Shown: positions 25,239 to 38,284, numbered from the stretch's first letter. The stretch: DNA of 64,000 nucleotides from Gammaproteobacteria bacterium (GCA_023228645.1 JALOAT010000004.1:1-64000), one strand, 5' to 3'. The notes: generated from the sequence alone by a model not told the origin. Made by a program: numbers and translations.

Positions 25239-25763
25239 ATGACACTTTACCTTGCTCCCTACGGCTGGGACCACCCGGAGTGGGCCGCCGGATTCTACCC
25301 GGACGATCTGCCGCCTGCCTGGCGGCTCGCGTATTTTTTTAACGAATTCGAGGCCGTGGCAGTACCTGCCTCGGTCTGGGATGGCGCGCCGGATGTGACG
25401 GCCTGGTGCGAGGACAGCCCACCCGGGCGTCGCTTCTTTCTCGAACTGCCCGCGGCCGAGGGCGCACGCGAAAGGTTTCTCGCTGCCGCGGAGCGGCTCG
25501 GGGAACGCGTCGCCGGCGTGCTGGGCGCCCCGGCAGATCAGCCCTGGTGGCGTGAACGCCTGCCGGTGCCTTGCGCAGGCACGGCGGCGCTGGGCTTCGG
25601 CATCTGGCACGGTGCCGCGCCCGACCTGCGGCAGTTACGCGCGCGCATGACGGCCCTGGCGGCAGGGCGCCCGGCGCTACTGCTGTTTACGGGCACACCG
25701 CCCGATCTTGCGGCCCTGCGCGCGGCGTGTACCCTCCGGCAGCTTCTCGGCATAGGCGGTTGA
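25239..25763 (+). CDS. Hypothetical protein, DUF72-like
   Basis: 174 residues starting MTLYLAPYGWDHPEWAAGFYPDDLPPAWRL. The spacing of GW, W, FYP, LP and the AYFFNEFEAVAV strand resembles the opening of DUF72 TIM-barrel proteins (GxSGWxxxxWxxxFYP...LxxYAxxFxxVEV), but the conserved VExNxTFYR is replaced and the protein is about 60-70 residues shorter than DUF72. It may be a divergent or reduced family member. It starts 68 bp from the divergent zinc-ribbon gene and ends 49 bp before mlaF. Function unknown. Confidence 0.7.
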   Translation: MTLYLAPYGWDHPEWAAGFYPDDLPPAWRLAYFFNEFEAVAVPASVWDGAPDVTAWCEDSPPGRRFFLELPAAEGARERFLAAAERLGERVAGVLGAPADQPWWRERLPVPCAGTAALGFGIWHGAAPDLRQLRARMTALAAGRPALLLFTGTPPDLAALRAACTLRQLLGIGG

Positions 25764-25812
25764 CGCCGCCGGTCAACTTCCCGACACTGTGGCGTCTTCA
25801 AAAGAACACATC

Positions 25813-26637
25813 ATGCAAAATCCTAACAACAATGGGACGCTGGCGGAGCTCCGCGGCATGCGCTTTGCGCGCGGCAAACGGGTGATCTTCGACGGCGTGG
25901 ATCTCGACATCCGCCGCGGCCAGATTACGGCCATCATGGGCCCGAGCGGCACGGGCAAGACCACCCTGCTGCGACTCCTTGGCGGCCAGCTGAAACCGCA
26001 GGCCGGCACCATCCGCGTGGACGGCCAGGACGTGCCGAGGCTGCGCACCAAACCCCTTTATGAGCTGCGCAAGCGCATGGGCATGCTGTTCCAGAGTGGC
26101 GCGCTGCTCACCGACCTCAGCGTGTTCGAGAACGTGGCCTTCCCGCTGCGCGAGCACACCGACCTGCCGGAGAGCATGCTTCGCGACCTGGTGCTCATGA
26201 AGCTGGAGGCGGTGGGTCTGCGCGGCGCGCGTCAGCTGATGCCCAGCGAGCTTTCCGGCGGCATGGCGAGGCGCGTGGCGCTCGCCCGCGCCATTGCCCT
26301 CGACCCGATGATGATCATGTACGACGAGCCCTTCACCGGACAAGACCCCATTTCCATGGGCGTGCTGCTCAAGCTCATCCGTCACCTCAACGACAGCCTC
26401 GGCCTCACCAGCGTGGTGGTGTCCCACGACGTGGCCGAGACCGCGGCCATTTCCGATTACATCTATCTGTTGTCAGAGGGGCGCGTGGTGGCGCACGGCA
26501 CGCCGGCGGAGCTGCGTGAGTCCCGCTCGCAATGGGCGCAGCAGTTCCTGCATGGTGACCCGGACGGCCCGGTGCCGTTCCACTACCCGGCGCCCGACTA
26601 TCTGGAAGACCTGCTGGCAGGGGGCGAGGCACGATGA
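25813..26637 (+). CDS. mlaF: Phospholipid ABC transporter ATP-binding protein MlaF
   Basis: ATPase of the MlaFEDB inner-membrane complex. Walker [17 protein letters not shown], signature [18 protein letters not shown], Walker [16 protein letters not shown]; the Gln in FTGQDP is typical of Mla/Mkl-type ATPases. An upstream GTG at 25789 is in frame and would add 8 residues; I prefer the ATG giving [15 protein letters not shown], 274 residues, though neither has a strong ribosome site. Overlaps mlaE by 4 bp. Confidence 0.96.
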   Translation: MQNPNNNGTLAELRGMRFARGKRVIFDGVDLDIRRGQITAIMGPSGTGKTTLLRLLGGQLKPQAGTIRVDGQDVPRLRTKPLYELRKRMGMLFQSGALLTDLSVFENVAFPLREHTDLPESMLRDLVLMKLEAVGLRGARQLMPSELSGGMARRVALARAIALDPMMIMYDEPFTGQDPISMGVLLKLIRHLNDSLGLTSVVVSHDVAETAAISDYIYLLSEGRVVAHGTPAELRESRSQWAQQFLHGDPDGPVPFHYPAPDYLEDLLAGGEAR

Positions 26638-27413
26638 TCAACCTCCTTGCCGAACTGGGCCGCCGCGCCCTCGATTTCTTCGAGCGCCTGGGCCGCGGCC
26701 ACCTGCTGCTGTTGTCGATCCTGTGGCGTCAGGCCGGGCTCGTGCCGCGCTTCTGGCTGGTGATCCAGCAGATCTACTCGGTGGGCGTGCTGTCCCTGCT
26801 CATCATCGTGGTGTCCGGCCTGTTCGTGGGCATGGTGCTCGGCCTGCAGGGCTACAACATCCTGGTGGACTTCGGCGCCGAGGAATCCCTCGGCACGGTG
26901 GTCTCGCTCACCCTGGTGCGCGAACTCGGGCCGGTGGTGACCGCGCTGCTGTTCGCGGGTCGCGCCGGTTCCGCACTCACCGCCGAGATCGGCCTCATGA
27001 AGGCCACCGAGCAGCTTTCGGGCATGGAAATGATGGCCGTGGACCCCATCAGCCGCGTGCTGGCGCCGCGCTTCCTTGCCGGCGTCCTCAGCATGCCGCT
27101 GCTGGCGTCCATCTTCAGCGCCGTGGGCGTGCTGGGCGGCTACATGGTGGGCGTGGTCCTGCTGGGGGTCGATGAAGGGGCCTACTGGTCGCAGATGCAG
27201 GCCTCGGTGGAAATCTACGAAGACATTGCCAACGGCTTCATCAAGAGCGTGGTGTTCGGTGTGGTTGCCACCTGGATCGCGGTGTTCGAAGGCTACGACG
27301 CCATCCCCACCTCGGAGGGTGTGAGCCGCGCCACCACCCGCACGGTGGTGCATACCTCGCTGGCCGTCCTCGGCCTGGATTTCATTTTGACTGCACTGAT
27401 GTTTGGAGACTAA
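26634..27413 (+). CDS. mlaE: Phospholipid ABC transporter permease MlaE
   Basis: 259-residue integral membrane permease with five to six hydrophobic segments and the family blocks [25 protein letters not shown] and [27 protein letters not shown]. Together with MlaF, MlaD and MlaB it moves glycerophospholipids between the inner membrane and MlaC. Followed after 3 bp by mlaD. Confidence 0.97.
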   Translation: MINLLAELGRRALDFFERLGRGHLLLLSILWRQAGLVPRFWLVIQQIYSVGVLSLLIIVVSGLFVGMVLGLQGYNILVDFGAEESLGTVVSLTLVRELGPVVTALLFAGRAGSALTAEIGLMKATEQLSGMEMMAVDPISRVLAPRFLAGVLSMPLLASIFSAVGVLGGYMVGVVLLGVDEGAYWSQMQASVEIYEDIANGFIKSVVFGVVATWIAVFEGYDAIPTSEGVSRATTRTVVHTSLAVLGLDFILTALMFGD

Positions 27414-27416
27414 GCA

Positions 27417-27887
27417 ATGGCCAACCCACGTACCCTGGAGATCTGGGTCGGTGTGTTCGTGGCAGCCGGCATCGCCGCCCTGTTCATGCTCACCATGCGG
27501 GTGAGCAATCTGAGCGGGGTGCTGAACGAGGGCGGCTATGTGCTCACGGCGCGCTTCGAGAATATCTCCGGCCTGAAGGAACGCTCGCCGGTCACCATGG
27601 CCGGGGTAAATATCGGCCGGGTGACTAAGATTGGTTTCGACCCGCGTACCTACCAGGCCATCGTGACCATGCGCATCGACAACCGCTTCGACAACCTGCC
27701 CCGGGACACCAGCGCGGCCATCTTCACCGCCGGACTGCTCGGCGAGAAGTACATCGGCATGGAGCCCGGCGGCTCCGACGAGGTGCTCAAGCCGGGCAAC
27801 GAGATCGAGCTCACCCAGTCGTCTCTGGTACTGGAGCAGCTCATCGGCCAGTTCCTGTTCAACAAGGCAGCGGAGGGAGACAACTGA
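27417..27887 (+). CDS. mlaD: Phospholipid ABC transporter substrate-binding protein MlaD
   Basis: 156 residues with one N-terminal membrane anchor (IWVGVFVAAGIAALFML) and a single MCE domain (VLTARFENISGLKERSPVTMAGVNIGRV). It forms the hexameric ring on the periplasmic face of MlaE. Overlaps mlaC by 1 bp. Confidence 0.97.
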   Translation: MANPRTLEIWVGVFVAAGIAALFMLTMRVSNLSGVLNEGGYVLTARFENISGLKERSPVTMAGVNIGRVTKIGFDPRTYQAIVTMRIDNRFDNLPRDTSAAIFTAGLLGEKYIGMEPGGSDEVLKPGNEIELTQSSLVLEQLIGQFLFNKAAEGDN

Positions 27888-28510
27888 TGTGGGGCAAACT
27901 ATGGACGGGCGCCCTGTTGGCCCTCGCCTTGGCCGTGGCGCCGGCACAGGCGCAGGACCCGCAAGAGGCTCAGCAGCTGGTGCAGCAGACGGCCGAGAAG
28001 GTGCTCGACCGGCTCCAGCAGGACCAGGAACGCCTGAAGGCGAATCCTGACCTCATCTATCCACTGGTCGAAGACATCGTCCTGCCCCATTTCGACTTCG
28101 CCCGCATGTCCCAATGGGTGCTGGGCAAGCATTGGCGCGCCGCCGACGCGGGCCAGCGCGAGCGCTTCACCAACGAATTCCGCGACCTCCTGGTGCGGAC
28201 CTACGCCAAGGCCCTGCTGGAATACACCGACCAGACCATCGAATACCTGCCGCTGCTGGCGGGGGACAATACCGATCGCGTCGTGGTGCGCACCCAGATC
28301 GTGCAACAGGGCAGCGCCTATCCCATTCCCATCAACTACAACATGTACCACCGCAAGGACGGCTGGAAGGTCTACGACATCAGCGTGGACGGGGTCAGTC
28401 TGGTGAGCAATTACCGCACGTCCTTCGCCAGCGAGATCCGGACAGGCGGCATCGACGACCTGATCGCCAAGCTTGAGTCCAGAAACAAGCGGGGGGCGCA
28501 GGGTGGCTGA
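27887..28510 (+). CDS. mlaC: Periplasmic phospholipid shuttle MlaC
   Basis: 207 residues with a cleavable signal peptide (cleavage likely after APAQAQ). The mature protein has the Ttg2D/MlaC motifs FDFARMSQWVLGKHWR, FTNEFRDLLVRTYAKAL and DGWKVYDISVDGVSLVSNYR. It ferries lipids between MlaA at the outer membrane and MlaD. The stop overlaps the mlaB start. Confidence 0.97.
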   Translation: MWGKLWTGALLALALAVAPAQAQDPQEAQQLVQQTAEKVLDRLQQDQERLKANPDLIYPLVEDIVLPHFDFARMSQWVLGKHWRAADAGQRERFTNEFRDLLVRTYAKALLEYTDQTIEYLPLLAGDNTDRVVVRTQIVQQGSAYPIPINYNMYHRKDGWKVYDISVDGVSLVSNYRTSFASEIRTGGIDDLIAKLESRNKRGAQGG

Positions 28511-28817
28511 GGCCTCGTTCGAGCAGGTGGCGGCGGGTCGCTACCGCGTGGGTGGCGAAATGGGCTTCGCCACGGTGACCGGCCTGCTCGCGGCAAGCCA
28601 GGCCGCCTTTTCGGCGCCCGGCCAGGACCTTGAAATCGATCTTTCCGGCGTGACACGTGTGGACAGCGCCGGTCTCGCCCTGCTGGTGGAATGGCTGCGC
28701 CAGGCCAGGGGCGGAGGCAAGTCCATCGTCTTTGGGCATATTCCCGACCAACTGCGCGCCATCGCCCGCGTCAGCGACCTCGAAGGCATTCTCCCGGTAG
28801 AAACAGCACCGGGTTGA
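28503..28817 (+). CDS. mlaB: STAS-domain protein MlaB
   Basis: 104 residues when started at the GTG overlapping the end of mlaC by 8 bp; this fits the tight packing of the operon. The STAS fold is shown by LEIDLSGVTRVDSAGLALLVEWLRQAR, with the Ser of VDSAG at the conserved phosphorylation-loop position. MlaB binds MlaF and is needed for transporter assembly. An ATG at 28560 is in frame but would remove the first strand. Confidence 0.9.
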   Translation: MAEASFEQVAAGRYRVGGEMGFATVTGLLAASQAAFSAPGQDLEIDLSGVTRVDSAGLALLVEWLRQARGGGKSIVFGHIPDQLRAIARVSDLEGILPVETAPG

Positions 28818-28823
28818 ACAAGC

Positions 28824-28910
28824 AACCACGGAGGCGGCCACGGTCTTGCTCAGTGGTTGGGCACTCGGGGGTTGTTGCCCACTGGGTTCACGCCGGGCCT
28901 CCGTGATTCA
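28824..28910. repeat. Inverted repeat after mlaB, possible terminator or degenerate repeat copy
   Basis: AACCACGGAGGCGGCC near the left and GGGCCTCCGTGATT near the right pair over about 9-10 bp. Inside, CAGTGGTTGGGCA opposes TGCCCACTG. The outer arms resemble a hybrid of the two repeat types seen elsewhere in the window. There is no clear T-tract, so intrinsic termination is unproven. Confidence 0.45.
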
Positions 28911-29026
28911 GGCTATTTCTCCACAAGCTTTCCCCGGTACGAACTCACAGTACTGGTGAGCCGTGGGTTACAAATCCGCTGCCCGAGGGTATGATTTGCG
29001 GCTCTTCAGGACACGCGGAGCATGCG

Positions 29027-29281
29027 ATGGAGCCGAACGAGGTTCAGAATCTCATCGAGCAGGGACTGGGCGGCGTCACCGCGCAGGTCAGCGGTGACGG
29101 CAATCATTTCGAGGCCATCGTCGTCGGCGAGCTGTTCACCGGCATGTCGGCCGTCAAGCGCCAGCAGGCGGTCTACGGCACACTCGGCGACCGCATCACC
29201 AGCGGCGCGATCCACGCGCTCTCCATAAAGGCCTACACCCCCGACGAGTGGGAAAAGGCCAGAAAACTGAAGATCTCCTGA
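29027..29281 (+). CDS. ibaG: BolA-family protein IbaG
   Basis: 84 residues: MEPNEVQNLIEQGLGGVTAQVSGDGNHFEAIVVGELFTGMSAVKRQQAVYGTLGDRI. The VSGDGNHFEAIVV strand and the helix with KRQQAVY are typical of BolA proteins, with the conserved His used for iron-sulfur cluster binding with monothiol glutaredoxin. GGAG lies six bases upstream of the chosen ATG. Position between mlaB and murA is conserved from E. coli to Pseudomonas. Confidence 0.94.
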   Translation: MEPNEVQNLIEQGLGGVTAQVSGDGNHFEAIVVGELFTGMSAVKRQQAVYGTLGDRITSGAIHALSIKAYTPDEWEKARKLKIS

Positions 29282-31278
<1,997 letters not shown>

Positions 31279-31287
31279 AGAAGAGAT

Positions 31288-31359
31288 AACCACGGGGGAC
31301 ACGGGGAACACGGGGCCAAGAAACCGGTTTTCCCCGTGTCCCCCGTGTTCCCCGTGGTT
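31288..31359. repeat. Intergenic inverted repeat, ACACGGGG type, tight hairpin
   Basis: Arms of 28 nt (31288-31315 and 31332-31359) are built from AACCACGGGG, GACACGGGG and AACACGGGG units and their complements, with a 16-nt loop and a few mismatches because the unit order differs between arms. It is the cleanest hairpin of the family and lies between hisG and hisD, starting 9 bp after the hisG stop and ending 27 bp before the hisD start. A run TGCTTTTTT follows the right arm. Confidence 0.82.
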
Positions 31360-31386
31360 AGTGCTTTTTTCCATTCAGGAGTACCG

Positions 31387-32682
31387 ATGATCGCCCGACT
31401 CGATTCGCTTAGCGCCGATTTCTGGACCAAGCTCGAGCAGTTGCTCGCCTGGGAGGGCGTGTCCGACGACAAGGTGAACGCCACGGTGCGCGAGATCCTG
31501 CACGCGGTGAAGACCCGCGGTGATGCGGCCGTGCTCGAATACACCAACCGCTTCGATCGCATGAACGCGGCGTCGGTGGCGGAATTGGAGATCCCGAGGG
31601 CGCGCCTGGCCGAGGCCTTTGCGGCCATTCCCGCCGCCCAGCGCGAGGCGCTGGAGCTTTCCGCGCGGCGTGTACGCGCCTATCACGAACACCAGAAGCA
31701 ATCCTCCTGGAGCTACACCGAGGCGGACGGCACCGTGCTCGGCCAACAGGTCACGCCGCTGGAACGCGCGGGCCTGTACGTGCCGGGCGGTAAGGCGGCC
31801 TATCCGTCATCCGTGCTCATGAACGCGCTGCCGGCCAAGGTCGCCGGCGTGAACGAACTGGTCATGGTGGTGCCGACCCCGGGCGGTGAGGTCAACGAAC
31901 TGGTGCTCGCCGCGGCGCACGTGTGTGGCGTGGACCGCGTGTTCGCGGTAGGCGGCGCCCAGGCCGTGGCGGCGCTCGCCTACGGCACCGCGACCATCCC
32001 GCGGGTGGACAAGATCGTCGGCCCCGGCAACATCTTCGTGGCCACCGCCAAGGGCATGGTGTTCGGCACTGTGGGCATCGACATGATCGCGGGCCCGTCC
32101 GAGATCCTGGTGGTGTGCGACGGCAAAACCGATCCGGACTGGATCGCCATGGACCTGTTCTCCCAGGCCGAGCACGACGAGGATGCCCAGTCCATCCTGG
32201 TAAGCCCCGACGGCGCCTTCCTCGATCAGGTCGCCGCGAGCATCGAGAAGCTGCTGCCGACCATGGAGCGCCGCGCGATCATCGAGAAGTCCATGGGCGG
32301 GCGTGGTGCGCTCATCCAGGTGAAGGATCTGGACGAGGCGGTGGCGGTCGCCAACTACATTGCCCCCGAACACCTGGAACTCTCCGTGGAAGACCCCCAG
32401 GCCATGGCCCCGCGCATCCGCCATGCCGGCGCCATCTTCATGGGCCGCTACACCGCCGAGGCGGTGGGCGACTACTGTGCCGGCCCCAACCACGTGCTGC
32501 CCACCTCGCGCACGGCACGCTTCTCCTCGCCGCTTGGCGTTTACGATTTCCAGAAGCGTTCGAGCCTGATCTTCTGCTCGGCCGAGGGCGCCGCGGCGCT
32601 GGGCAAGACCGCATCGACCTTGGCGCGCGGCGAAGGGCTGACCGCCCACGCCCGATCCGCCGAGTACCGCCTGAAGGAGTAA
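31387..32682 (+). CDS. hisD: Histidinol dehydrogenase
   Basis: Last two oxidations of histidine synthesis; 431 residues, normal length. The start was set at the ATG with AGGAG upstream, giving [13 protein letters not shown]. Conserved blocks: [63 protein letters not shown], and [14 protein letters not shown] with the Zn-ligand His. Ends [22 protein letters not shown]. hisC, which follows hisD in Pseudomonas, is not next here. Confidence 0.98.
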   Translation: MIARLDSLSADFWTKLEQLLAWEGVSDDKVNATVREILHAVKTRGDAAVLEYTNRFDRMNAASVAELEIPRARLAEAFAAIPAAQREALELSARRVRAYHEHQKQSSWSYTEADGTVLGQQVTPLERAGLYVPGGKAAYPSSVLMNALPAKVAGVNELVMVVPTPGGEVNELVLAAAHVCGVDRVFAVGGAQAVAALAYGTATIPRVDKIVGPGNIFVATAKGMVFGTVGIDMIAGPSEILVVCDGKTDPDWIAMDLFSQAEHDEDAQSILVSPDGAFLDQVAASIEKLLPTMERRAIIEKSMGGRGALIQVKDLDEAVAVANYIAPEHLELSVEDPQAMAPRIRHAGAIFMGRYTAEAVGDYCAGPNHVLPTSRTARFSSPLGVYDFQKRSSLIFCSAEGAAALGKTASTLARGEGLTAHARSAEYRLKE

Positions 32683-32688
32683 CGGGAA

Positions 32689-32708
32689 AGGCGCTCAGGC
32701 GAGCGCCT
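32689..32708. terminator. Hairpin between convergent hisD and hypothetical gene
   Basis: AGGCGCTC-AGGC-GAGCGCCT is an 8-bp perfect stem with a 4-nt loop, placed between two converging genes and overlapping the stop codon of the minus-strand gene. It lacks a strong T-run on either side, so it may act as a weak bidirectional terminator. Confidence 0.45.
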
Positions 32709-33070
32709 GTTCCACTTCCGCCAGCAAGGCTTGCGCATCCGCGGGCAGTGCCTCTGCGCGCGTGCGGTGCACCAGGTCACGCAGTCGCTCGTCCTCTCGC
32801 GCCAGCGCTTCGAGGGCGGCCGCATCCCCCAGCAGCACTTCACGCAGGCGCAGGGCCAGTGCGCGCGCCATTTCGCGTTCCGAGTCCGGCGCATCGGGCA
32901 GATCACAGGTCGCGCGGATGATCTCGGCCAGGCGCTCGCCCCATCGTTCGCGCTCGATGGCCTGTGTTCGCAGCGACTCCGCGCTCCCGGGTATCTGGCT
33001 CGCCATGGCGTTTCGGTAGTGCGCCGTGGCGAGCAGCGCTGCATGCAGTTCGTTCAGCAGCGCCTGGGCA

Positions 33071-33084
<14 letters not shown>
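32695..33084 (-). CDS. Hypothetical helical protein
   Basis: 129 residues, soluble, alanine- and arginine-rich and almost entirely helical in appearance (MLRSDAQALLNELHAALLATAHYRNAMASQ...). The opening vaguely recalls ferritin-like DUF2383 proteins, but I cannot support that assignment. It overlaps the end of the lipid kinase gene by 14 bp, suggesting co-transcription and translational coupling. Function unknown. Confidence 0.65.
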
Positions 33085-33976
<892 letters not shown>

Positions 33977-34134
33977 GGGCCATCCTCTCGGGCAGGCTGA
34001 TCTCAGTGTAGATCCGTGCAAGCGGAGACGGTGAGTACCGCGCGGGATTTCATGAGCGAAGTTAACGCGTACCGCGAAGGCGTGGACAAGGAAAATCGTC
34101 AACCATTGCAGCGGGCCTCGAAGGAGGGAGCGGT

Positions 34135-34734
34135 ATGCGCAGGCATGCTGTGTTCTTCGCTCTGAGTCTGCTCGCAGTGAGTGTGGCGATGGCACAGCCG
34201 CAGGAGCCGGATACGACGGCGCCGTACCGGGCCACCGAACTCCTCGGCAAGGAAGTGCGCAATCCGGACGGCGAACGGCTCGGGCAGGTGCGCGAGATCG
34301 TGATCGAGGCCTCCGGCCGCGTGCGCTATCTCATCGTCGCCTATGGCGGCTTCCTGCACATGGGCGACAGACTCACCGCCGTGCCTTGGGACATGGCCAG
34401 ACCCGCTGCCGGCAAGGATTACATGGTGCTTGCCATGAACCGCGAGACCTTGATGGAGGCGCCCACCCTGGATACCGAAGCATGGCAGCGCGGTGACAAG
34501 CGCTGGATGGCACGCGTGGAGCGCTACTATCGCCAGCGTCGCGCCACCGTGGGCGTGGTGGATTTCGCCAGCCTCGATGTGAACGCCGATGGTCTGCTCA
34601 CGCCGGCCGAAGCCGATGCGCTGGGTCCGTTGCGCGATCGCTTTCGAATCTATGACCAGGATGGCGACGGCGTGTTGAGCCGCAGCGAATTCAGCGCCTT
34701 CGAGGCGCGTGAATCCAAGCGCCCGACCCGTTAG
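34135..34734 (+). CDS. Secreted PRC-barrel protein with two EF-hands
   Basis: 199 residues. A signal peptide (MRRHAVFFALSLLAVSVAMAQ) leads into a PRC-barrel domain at about residues 32-105 (ATELLGKEVRNPDGERLGQVREIVIE...VRYLIVAYGGFLHMGDRLTAVPW). Two calcium-binding EF-hand loops follow, DVNADGLLTPAE from residue 148 and DQDGDGVLSRSE from residue 174, both with acidic residues at loop positions 1, 3 (Asn in the first), 5 and 12. A strong GGAGGGAG ribosome site precedes the ATG. A periplasmic calcium-responsive role is plausible but unproven. Confidence 0.88.
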   Translation: MRRHAVFFALSLLAVSVAMAQPQEPDTTAPYRATELLGKEVRNPDGERLGQVREIVIEASGRVRYLIVAYGGFLHMGDRLTAVPWDMARPAAGKDYMVLAMNRETLMEAPTLDTEAWQRGDKRWMARVERYYRQRRATVGVVDFASLDVNADGLLTPAEADALGPLRDRFRIYDQDGDGVLSRSEFSAFEARESKRPTR

Positions 34735-34824
34735 CTGCGTGTCGTGTCTGGCGAATCGATGTAACAACGCCGATGCCGGACAACGTCGATGCGCTTGGCG
34801 TCCCTGCGCAGCTATGATCGGCCG

Positions 34825-35211
34825 ATGACTACGATGAAGCAGAAACCTCCCAAGAACGTACCCCGCTTGCGTGTTCTGTTTGGTGACGCCATCGCCATGG
34901 GCCCCGGTAAAGCCGACCTGCTGACGGCCGTCATGGAGACCGGTTCCATTTCGGCGGCGGCCCGAAAGATGGGCATGTCCTATCGGCGTGCATGGCTCCT
35001 GGTGGAGACCATGAACCAGTGCTTCCGCGATCCGTTGGTGGAAACCGCCCTGGGCGGCAAGGGCGGTGGCGGTGCGGCGGTCACCGAACTGGGGCTCGAG
35101 ATCCTGGAACGCTACCGGTCGATGGAAAGGCGTGCCGCGGAAGCCGTGGCTGCCGACATGGCCGACCTGGTCAAACTGCTCGCCAAACGCCCGCCCGACA
35201 ATCCGCATTGA
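34825..35211 (+). CDS. modE: ModE-type molybdate regulator, DNA-binding domain only
   Basis: 128 residues from the ATG giving MTTMKQKPPKNVPRLRVLFGD. The winged helix-turn-helix is clear: KADLLTAVMETGSISAAARKMGMSYRRAWLLVETMNQCFRDPLVE, then GGKGGGGAAVTELGLEILERYR, as in ModE N-terminal domains. The C-terminal Mop/TOBE molybdate-binding domains of E. coli ModE (262 residues) are absent. Molybdate sensing must therefore differ or come from a partner. It lies upstream of modABC in the same direction, with two candidate ModE boxes in between. Confidence 0.93.
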   Translation: MTTMKQKPPKNVPRLRVLFGDAIAMGPGKADLLTAVMETGSISAAARKMGMSYRRAWLLVETMNQCFRDPLVETALGGKGGGGAAVTELGLEILERYRSMERRAAEAVAADMADLVKLLAKRPPDNPH

Positions 35212-35243
35212 TTGCCCGCATGCCGGCATGTAAAGTTACCCAG

Positions 35244-36154
<911 letters not shown>

Positions 36155-36167
36155 GGCGGGACAGACC

Positions 36168-36854
36168 ATGGGCTTCTCCGATGCGGATCTCGCAGCCATC
36201 TGGCTGACCCTGCGCCTCGCGGGTCTTACCACCTTCCTGCTGCTTCTCATCGGCACCCCCCTCGCCTGGTGGCTCGCGCACACGCGCTCGCTGTGGAAGG
36301 GGCCGGTCGGTGCGGTGGTGGCACTGCCGTTGGTGCTGCCGCCCACCGTGCTGGGTTTTTACCTGTTGTTGGCTATGGGACCGAACGGCCCGGTGGGCCA
36401 GTTCACCCAGTGGCTCAGCATCGGCACCCTGCCGTTCACCTTCTGGGGACTCGTGGTGGCGTCGGTCCTCTATTCCATGCCTTTCGTGGTGCAGCCGATC
36501 CAGAACGCCATCGAGTCACTGGGCCGGCGACCGCTGGAGGTGGCCGCCACGCTGCGCGCCGGTCCGTGGGATCGCTTCTGGACGGTGGTGGTGCCCCTGG
36601 CCCGGCCGGGTTTCATGACCGCGACCATCCTCGGGTTCGCCCACACCGTCGGCGAGTTCGGCGTCGTGCTCATGATCGGCGGCAACATCCCGGGCGAGAC
36701 ACGGGTCGTTTCGGTGCAGATCTACGACCACGTGGAGGCAATGGAATACCCCGAGGCCCACTGGCTCGCCGGCAGCATGGTGGTCTTTTCTTTCCTCGTG
36801 CTGCTCGCGCTCTACGCCACACGACGCAACAACACGCAAGGGATCATGCCGTGA
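36168..36854 (+). CDS. modB: Molybdate ABC transporter permease
   Basis: 228-residue inner-membrane permease with five to six hydrophobic segments. The EAA loop linking it to ModC is visible as EVAATLRAGPWDRFWTVVVPLARPG. GGNIPGETRVVSVQIYDHVE near the C-terminus is typical of ModB. Starts 13 bp after modA and overlaps modC by 4 bp. Confidence 0.97.
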   Translation: MGFSDADLAAIWLTLRLAGLTTFLLLLIGTPLAWWLAHTRSLWKGPVGAVVALPLVLPPTVLGFYLLLAMGPNGPVGQFTQWLSIGTLPFTFWGLVVASVLYSMPFVVQPIQNAIESLGRRPLEVAATLRAGPWDRFWTVVVPLARPGFMTATILGFAHTVGEFGVVLMIGGNIPGETRVVSVQIYDHVEAMEYPEAHWLAGSMVVFSFLVLLALYATRRNNTQGIMP

Positions 36855-37924
36855 GTGGCCATGTTCAAGTGCGCTTGCACCACGGCTATGGCGGTTTTTC
36901 CGTTGACGTGGATCTACGCCTGCCCGGTCGCGGCGTAACCGCCTTGTTCGGTCCGTCGGGCTCGGGCAAGACCACGGCATTGCGGCTCATCGCCGGATTG
37001 GAACGGGCGGACGACGGCTTCGTCAGCGTGAACGGCGAGGTGTGGCAGGACGGCAGCCGATTCCTTCCGGCGCACAAGCGCCCGCTCGGTTATGTATTTC
37101 AGGAAGCCAGCCTTTTTCCCCATTTCTCCGTGCGCGGCAACCTGGATTACGGCCGCAGACGCGCCAAGGCGGCGATGGATGACGAGGCGCTCGAATCGGT
37201 GGTGGAACTGCTCGGGATCGGCCATCTGCTGGCGCGCATGCCCGATGGTCTCTCCGGCGGCGAGCGCCAGCGGGTGGCCATCGCCCGCGCCCTGGCCGTG
37301 AATCCGCGGCTCCTGTTGATGGACGAACCGCTCGCCGCGCTGGACCTGAAGCGCAAGCACGAAATCCTGCCTTACCTGGAGCGGCTGCACGACGAGTTGT
37401 CGATCCCGGTGTTATACGTCAGCCACTCGCCCGACGAGGTCGCGCGGCTGGCCGATCATCTGGTGCTCATGGAGAACGGCCGCGCGCTCGCCAGTGGCCC
37501 GTGTCTTGAGCTGATGAATCGTCCCGATCTGTCGCTGGCCCAACGGGAAGACGGCGAGTCCTTGCTGGCCGCCACGGTGGTCGAACACGACGAGCAGGAT
37601 CACCTGACGCGCGTGGCGTTCACCGGCGGTGAGCTTTGGCTGCCGCGCCACGACCTGGCCCCGGGGAACACGGTGCGCGTGCGCATCCATGCCCGCGACG
37701 TAAGCCTGTCGCTTACCCGGCCCAGCGGGACCAGCATCCTCAACATCCTTCCCGCCACCGTGCTCGAGTTCGACGACATCGACTCGGGGCAGAGCATGGT
37801 TCGGCTTCAGGTGGGCGGCGTCGCACTGCTGGCGCGTATCACACGGCGCTCGGTGCGTGCCCTCGCGCTCGCGCCGGGGCAGGGGGTCTACGCCCAGATA
37901 AAGAGCGTGGCCCTGGTCGAATAG
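36851..37924 (+). CDS. modC: Molybdate ABC transporter ATP-binding protein
   Basis: 357 residues from a GTG start overlapping modB. Walker A GPSGSGKTTALRLIAG, signature LSGGERQRVAIARALA, Walker B LLMDEPLAALD. The C-terminal roughly 70 residues form a Mop/TOBE domain (SGTSILNILPATVLEF...), which in some ModC proteins binds oxyanion and inhibits transport. It supplies molybdate for the Moco of NarG. Confidence 0.97.
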   Translation: MSGHVQVRLHHGYGGFSVDVDLRLPGRGVTALFGPSGSGKTTALRLIAGLERADDGFVSVNGEVWQDGSRFLPAHKRPLGYVFQEASLFPHFSVRGNLDYGRRRAKAAMDDEALESVVELLGIGHLLARMPDGLSGGERQRVAIARALAVNPRLLLMDEPLAALDLKRKHEILPYLERLHDELSIPVLYVSHSPDEVARLADHLVLMENGRALASGPCLELMNRPDLSLAQREDGESLLAATVVEHDEQDHLTRVAFTGGELWLPRHDLAPGNTVRVRIHARDVSLSLTRPSGTSILNILPATVLEFDDIDSGQSMVRLQVGGVALLARITRRSVRALALAPGQGVYAQIKSVALVE

Positions 37925-37936
37925 ATCCGGAGCCCC

Positions 37937-38284
37937 TCACGGCTGCAACTTCTGCTCGAGGATGCGCTCCTCCATCTCGTCCACCATCAGGCGGGCCTGG
38001 TCGAGGGTCGCCGAGAGTTGATCGCGTTGCGCTTCGGTGACGGCGCCGTACTCGGCGTACACGGCCATGTCACGCAGGGCAAAGGTGAGCAGGTTCATTA
38101 CCTGGGCGAGATCGCGCACCGACACGGGATCCTGAAGCCGTTCGCCAAGCAGCAGTGCGCCCACGTCCTGGGTGATGCCGCGCGCCTGGGCGATGGATTG
38201 CTGGAGTTCCAGAGGGGGCTGCGCCGCGGCCGTGCCGAAGATGAAAACCAGAGCGCACGTCGACGCCAGGAGTATCTTGCCCAT
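37937..38284 (-). CDS. Hypothetical periplasmic helical protein
   Basis: 115 residues with a signal peptide (MGKILLASTCALVFIFGTAAAQ) followed by an all-helical mature region (ITQDVGALLLGERLQDPVSVRDLAQVMNLLTFALRDMAVYAEYGAVTEAQRDQLSATLDQARLMVDEME). No cysteines remain in the mature part and no domain is recognised. Convergent with modC (12 bp) and upstream of the degS-like gene. Function unknown. Confidence 0.75.
   Translation of the reverse strand: MGKILLASTCALVFIFGTAAAQPPLELQQSIAQARGITQDVGALLLGERLQDPVSVRDLAQVMNLLTFALRDMAVYAEYGAVTEAQRDQLSATLDQARLMVDEMEERILEQKLQP

Noticed and set aside
34050..34160. Short frame (MSEVNAYREG...) upstream of the PRC-barrel gene
   Set aside because: 37 codons, no convincing ribosome site and overlaps the start of a well-supported gene.
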